Below are positions 58,001-64,000 of a stretch of DNA of 64,000 nucleotides, piece by piece (the stretch's first letter is position 1; every line of letters starts with the position of its first letter). The notes under the pieces are model-generated. The model worked only from the letters and a program-made list of their open reading frames with translations. It was not told where the DNA came from and did no database searches. The position numbers and the translations under genes were made by a program. This DNA is from Halichondria panicea (Eukaryota; Porifera; Demospongiae; Suberitida; Halichondriidae). The stretch is from NCBI RefSeq assembly GCF_963675165.1, contig NC_087377.1, positions 5,146,042 through 5,210,041 on the forward strand. Reading direction: 5' to 3'.

Positions 58001-60123
58001 AACCATTGTAATCAGAGAGGTCAGAGTACATGGTCAACGGTCGAGACTTGGGAGCATGTTTCTGTAGAAACAAGAAAGCGTATAACGGCCGGATAAAAAC
58101 ATTTATTTATGACTTTTCGAATGGATGTTTCCTGATAATGAGAAGTGAAAGTTGTGTACTATGATTATTTGTATGCAAGTGTTTATCTAGGAACAGGCGT
58201 GCAAGGTTAGAATGCTTTGCATTGGGAATAAACAATCAACAAAGATCATGCACTTTACAGTAATGCAACACCTGGTTGTGAGGTCACCTTACCACTATAT
58301 ACTAGCTGTCAACTACAAACAGCGTTCCTTTAAGACCACTATACACACACGTACACTAGGCAACTTCCAGGCAATTCATTGCCTATAACTGTTGTATGAG
58401 CAACAAATTGCCTCGTGTATGTTACAAAATATGTTGCATGAGCTAGACCTGTTGCCTGAAGTTGATTGATGGCCTTTAGTAGTGAAACCTGTGGTGCATA
58501 CACCCTATAAACAAACCACACTCAAATTAAGTAAGCTCCAAAGTTTGCCATAGCATGTGTTTCAACATGTTAGCAGGCCATCTCTCTATTACAGCCACTG
58601 CGTAGGAGGGAGGTACACCCACTGGCAGTGGTCTGCCCATGCAGGGGAAACCACTGCATGTATTCGGGTCGCAACTATAGGTCCCGCGGCCGGTTATTAA
58701 ATAACTGTTGAGTATTAGAGAAAGAGAGAGAGTCATGTACCTTCTTCCTAGAGCCCGGCATGCTCCGGAGACCTGGGGGGGAGGGTGCTGTGATGTTGTG
58801 GGCTTTGAGGATCAGTCGGAGCTGGTCACTCTCCGATATCATGCGCTGAATGGAGATACACATGTTATGATGTACAAAGTATAATTATGTTTACTACACG
58901 GATTTCATATTAAGAAGTGAGTTGACATACTGGCACAGCAAGTAGTTTACAGACGTTAATAATTATACAGTATTATATCCACTATATAATTATATAGAAA
59001 GTATATATACAATGTCATATACACTATACGTAGGGTTAAATAACAAGATTATAAGGTTGACAATTTGAAGATTTGGTAGTTCATGCTGCTGTGAATATTA
59101 ATCCTACCTCGTATCTTTCCCTCAGTTCCTCTAGTTTTTGTTCAATCTGTGCCCGTAGGTCAAACTCTGCTTGGAAAGATGCCTGAAAATTCAGAGTAGT
59201 GCTTTGTGAAGCGTTTAACTGCTTCTCTAGTTGTTTCTTAACTTTCCGCAGTGTCTTCACTTCTTCAACGGGATTAGAGGTGGCAATATCATCTCTGCTT
59301 GAATGAAACGTTTCTTGTTTTGTTAAGAACTGTTCGTTTTGTTTTCCTTGTTCTGAAAGTTGTTCTTTGAGAGTGTGTACTTCATCTGTTAGATCCTCAA
59401 CAGTTTGATGGAGTTGCTGAAACAAACAACATTACACGTGTGAACAATTAGAGCCAGTTATTGTACTGAGTAAAGACTCCAGAGTGAAACTTGTCTATAG
59501 GGGTCACCACGGGTTACCAGCTCAAAATAATACACCCTATGGAGACCTGACTGTATGAGGGGGGGTTGCCTGCTCAAACACACGCTATGAAGACCTTGGA
59601 GCCTACCATCCTGACTGGAGGGTGACCACAATAGACATGCACGCTTCACTGTATGTATTCTAATTGATGAGTCATTAATTTATAGTGTACGGATATACTG
59701 TTAGGCTGTCGGCACAGAGACATGTTTACTTGTAATACCAGTGTGACACTACCTGTGCATGCCTGCACAGCATCAGTATACTATATATTATAGATATAGG
59801 GTAGGTGCTTGGTATGGATAATGCTGTTACTTCGTAACCTTGGCTCCCAGGACGTCCATTGTGTAACTGTGTAACGTTATTAATTACCACTAGATTGGTC
59901 GATATACAACTAAGTAATTGTAGCTCGACTGTTGTGAAATTCCTAAGAGATATAGTTGTAGTGATAATTATCACCAATCATATCCACTCACCACATTTTC
60001 CAATCTAAGTCGGTCGTTTATCTTCTCTTGCTCAGCATTCTTTCTTTGAAACAGTTCACTTGTTTTTGTTACCTTTTCTAGCATTGCCAGTAGCTGACTG
60101 GCATCTGCTCCTTCAACATTCAT
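55089..60123 (-). CDS. Coiled-coil protein of unknown family
   Basis: Six exons (60123-59992, 59416-59108, 58845-58741, 58061-57674, 57092-56920, 55196-55089) join in phase to 404 aa. Residues 1-147 are coiled coil, starting MNVEGADASQLLAMLEKVTK. A conserved-looking segment (RMISESDQLRLILKAHNI) follows, then a basic Ser/Lys-rich linker (147-370) and a short C-terminal helix (ELKEMMSSVSVKQLESAKAFLEASQ). SFQAEFDLRAQIEQKLEELRERYE only faintly recalls a UBAN helix: the key D, R and E are missing. I do not recognise the family; it looks like a structural or adaptor protein. Its start lies about 500 bp from the JNK gene's TATA box on the opposite strand. The intron between exons 5 and 6 carries the HIRAN-bearing element. 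Confidence 0.7.
55592..56538. mobile_element. 947-bp TIR element carrying a HIRAN-like ORF
   Basis: The left end TACCGTACCGTCGCGAAAA and the right end TTTTTCGCGAGGGTACGGTA are inverted. The similarity continues inward, for example ttttcactcgaatatacgccc against the mirrored ttttcactcgattataagccc, giving TIRs of roughly 120 bp. No clear target duplication was found. It lies in an intron of the minus-strand coiled-coil gene and truncates or adjoins a pogo-like fragment at 55279-55560. Confidence 0.75.
55937..56326 (+). CDS. HIRAN-like domain protein or terminal exon within the TIR element
   Basis: An acidic Ser-rich start (SLSSSENGSILSTSLLSGSS) precedes a domain with VFDVHSVAAWKGGQVIGHVPRELSSTFWYFL...ITCKVTGDRH...GKGLVVPCIYIF. 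The GHVPRELS and VTG...GLVVPC pattern resembles HIRAN-related domains; the family's link to transposable elements in cnidarians and sponges is from memory. The frame has no ATG before residue about 116 and opens after possible acceptors (gtttag 55911, ttgtag 55929), so it is either the last exon of a spliced gene or a 5'-truncated copy. It ends with TGAATAA. Expression, if any, would be antisense to the host gene. Confidence 0.6.
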   Translation: MSLSSSENGSILSTSLLSGSSSDSSTSSAHINENLEVTADHGNVFDVHSVAAWKGGQVIGHVPRELSSTFWYFLHRRNSKITCKVTGDRHHSEIRGKGLVVPCIYIFEGKRNHIEKLMTVLHVASKETE

Positions 60124-60666
60124 TTATCACAGCGCCCTCAGCTCAAAGGATCAACGAGAAAATCAACCTCAAGCTGTATTTTCAGAGCCAGAGAGTAAGT
60201 GCTTAGTATAACCTTGTCACATAATAGTACTACAATGCTTGTTAATTTTAGCTAGACAATACAGCACAATACAGCACAATCATGAGTCATTGACAGTACA
60301 TGCAGTACAGCTGAAGTAAGCAATACTATACTCTGAGTCTCCTTACTCTTTATCCAGCTACAGCTCAAACGTATCTCTTTGTTGGCCCCCACCGTGCACC
60401 TGCTCACAGGAAGCGATGACTGTACACACGATGACTTTATACACAGTGTGTGACTTTCTAGTGAAGTGGGTGGATCTCTGTTGACAAACAAAGTGGGCGT
60501 AGCTTGTACCTGACAAGCCTCAAGGTGGGCGTAGCTGGTCTAATTGTCTACACGTGCTGGACGTGACATCACAACCACCTAGGGAAGCTCCAAAGTACTA
60601 GAACTCCACAGTTCGATCACTCTTTTCTCCGCAGTATAAAGCCTTGCTTCCAGCCGTCTGCTCAGT
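60124..60666. promoter_or_regulatory. Bidirectional promoter region of coiled-coil gene and JNK gene
   Basis: The minus-strand gene starts at 60123. On the plus strand, TATAAA at 60635-60640 (gcagTATAAAgcc) lies upstream of a leader exon that ends at the donor gtaagaaa (60729). The two transcription units are divergent within about 550 bp. It includes a fragment of a pogo-like MITE ('agtgggtggatc', near 60465). Confidence 0.55.
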
Positions 60667-63824
<3,158 letters not shown>

Positions 63825-64000
63825 GTGAGTGAACAATTGTAGTAATTATTATAATAATGGGTGCACTTGTACTCTCGTTACTGGCAGTGCATTGTTACCT
63901 AACAACTATAAAGTATTCCTTAGGGAAGCCGATAAGTGTCTGTTTGCATAATAATAAATTATTGGCGTTTTCCGTATAGCTGTTAAACTTTTTTTAGCAC

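Noticed and set aside
59107-59180. UBAN motif in the 404-aa coiled-coil protein (SFQAEFDLRAQIEQK)
   Set aside because: The defining Asp, Arg and Glu positions of DFxxERxxRE are not kept, so the resemblance is generic coiled coil.

Overview
The window is animal nuclear DNA. It has many short GT-AG introns, is AT-rich, carries a dense load of small inverted-repeat transposons, and holds metazoan signalling genes (JNK, death domains, ZU5, NEMO-like ubiquitin-binding motifs). The expansion of odd TKL/RIPK-like kinases, the compact introns and the MITE load suggest a demosponge. That taxonomic call is inference.

Layout. (1) 1-4318, +: the 3' part of a coiled-coil gene that ends in a kinase domain, with a premature stop. 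(2) 4814-9889, +: an intact 14-exon gene joining a Ulp1/SENP-type protease, two C2H2 fingers, a MULE transposase, a SWIM finger and a PHD finger. (3) 10706-22820, +: a 1797-aa coiled-coil scaffold with a NEMO/optineurin-type UBAN motif and a C-terminal C2HC finger. (4) 23330-30010, -: a kinase-coiled coil-ZU5-UPA-like-death domain protein. (5) 30450-32095, +: a small unknown coiled-coil gene. (6) 32464-38204, -: a kinase fused to a UBAN motif and the C2HC finger. (7) 38487-41455: a kinase gene broken by a local inversion, a palindromic transposon and a stop codon. (8) 41686-43991, -: a kinase-coiled coil-Q/P-rich-C2HC finger protein. (9) 47133-48140, +: a single-exon secreted Cys-rich protein with a phospholipase-A2-like motif. 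(10) 50230-54313, +: an ankyrin-repeat/death-domain gene with an apparent frameshift. (11) 55089-60123, -: an unknown coiled-coil gene with a TIR element carrying a HIRAN-like ORF in one intron. (12) 60635-end, +: the 5' part of a JNK-type MAP kinase gene.

How the genes may work together. Five loci share parts: a RIPK-like kinase (DLG in place of DFG in most), a long coiled coil, a UBAN motif and a C-terminal C2HC finger preceded by DPNL[IV]CP. One locus carries ZU5 plus a death domain instead. With the neighbouring ANK-death gene and JNK, this looks like a locally expanded, shuffled toolkit for ubiquitin- and death-domain-based stress or immune signalling, in which kinase and NEMO-like adaptor can sit on one polypeptide. 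Domain calls come from motifs read by eye. Joint function is inference.

Exon models were built by hand from splice consensus and phase. In every gene called intact the phases close exactly. No tRNA, rRNA or CRISPR array was recognised, and tRNAs were not searched systematically.
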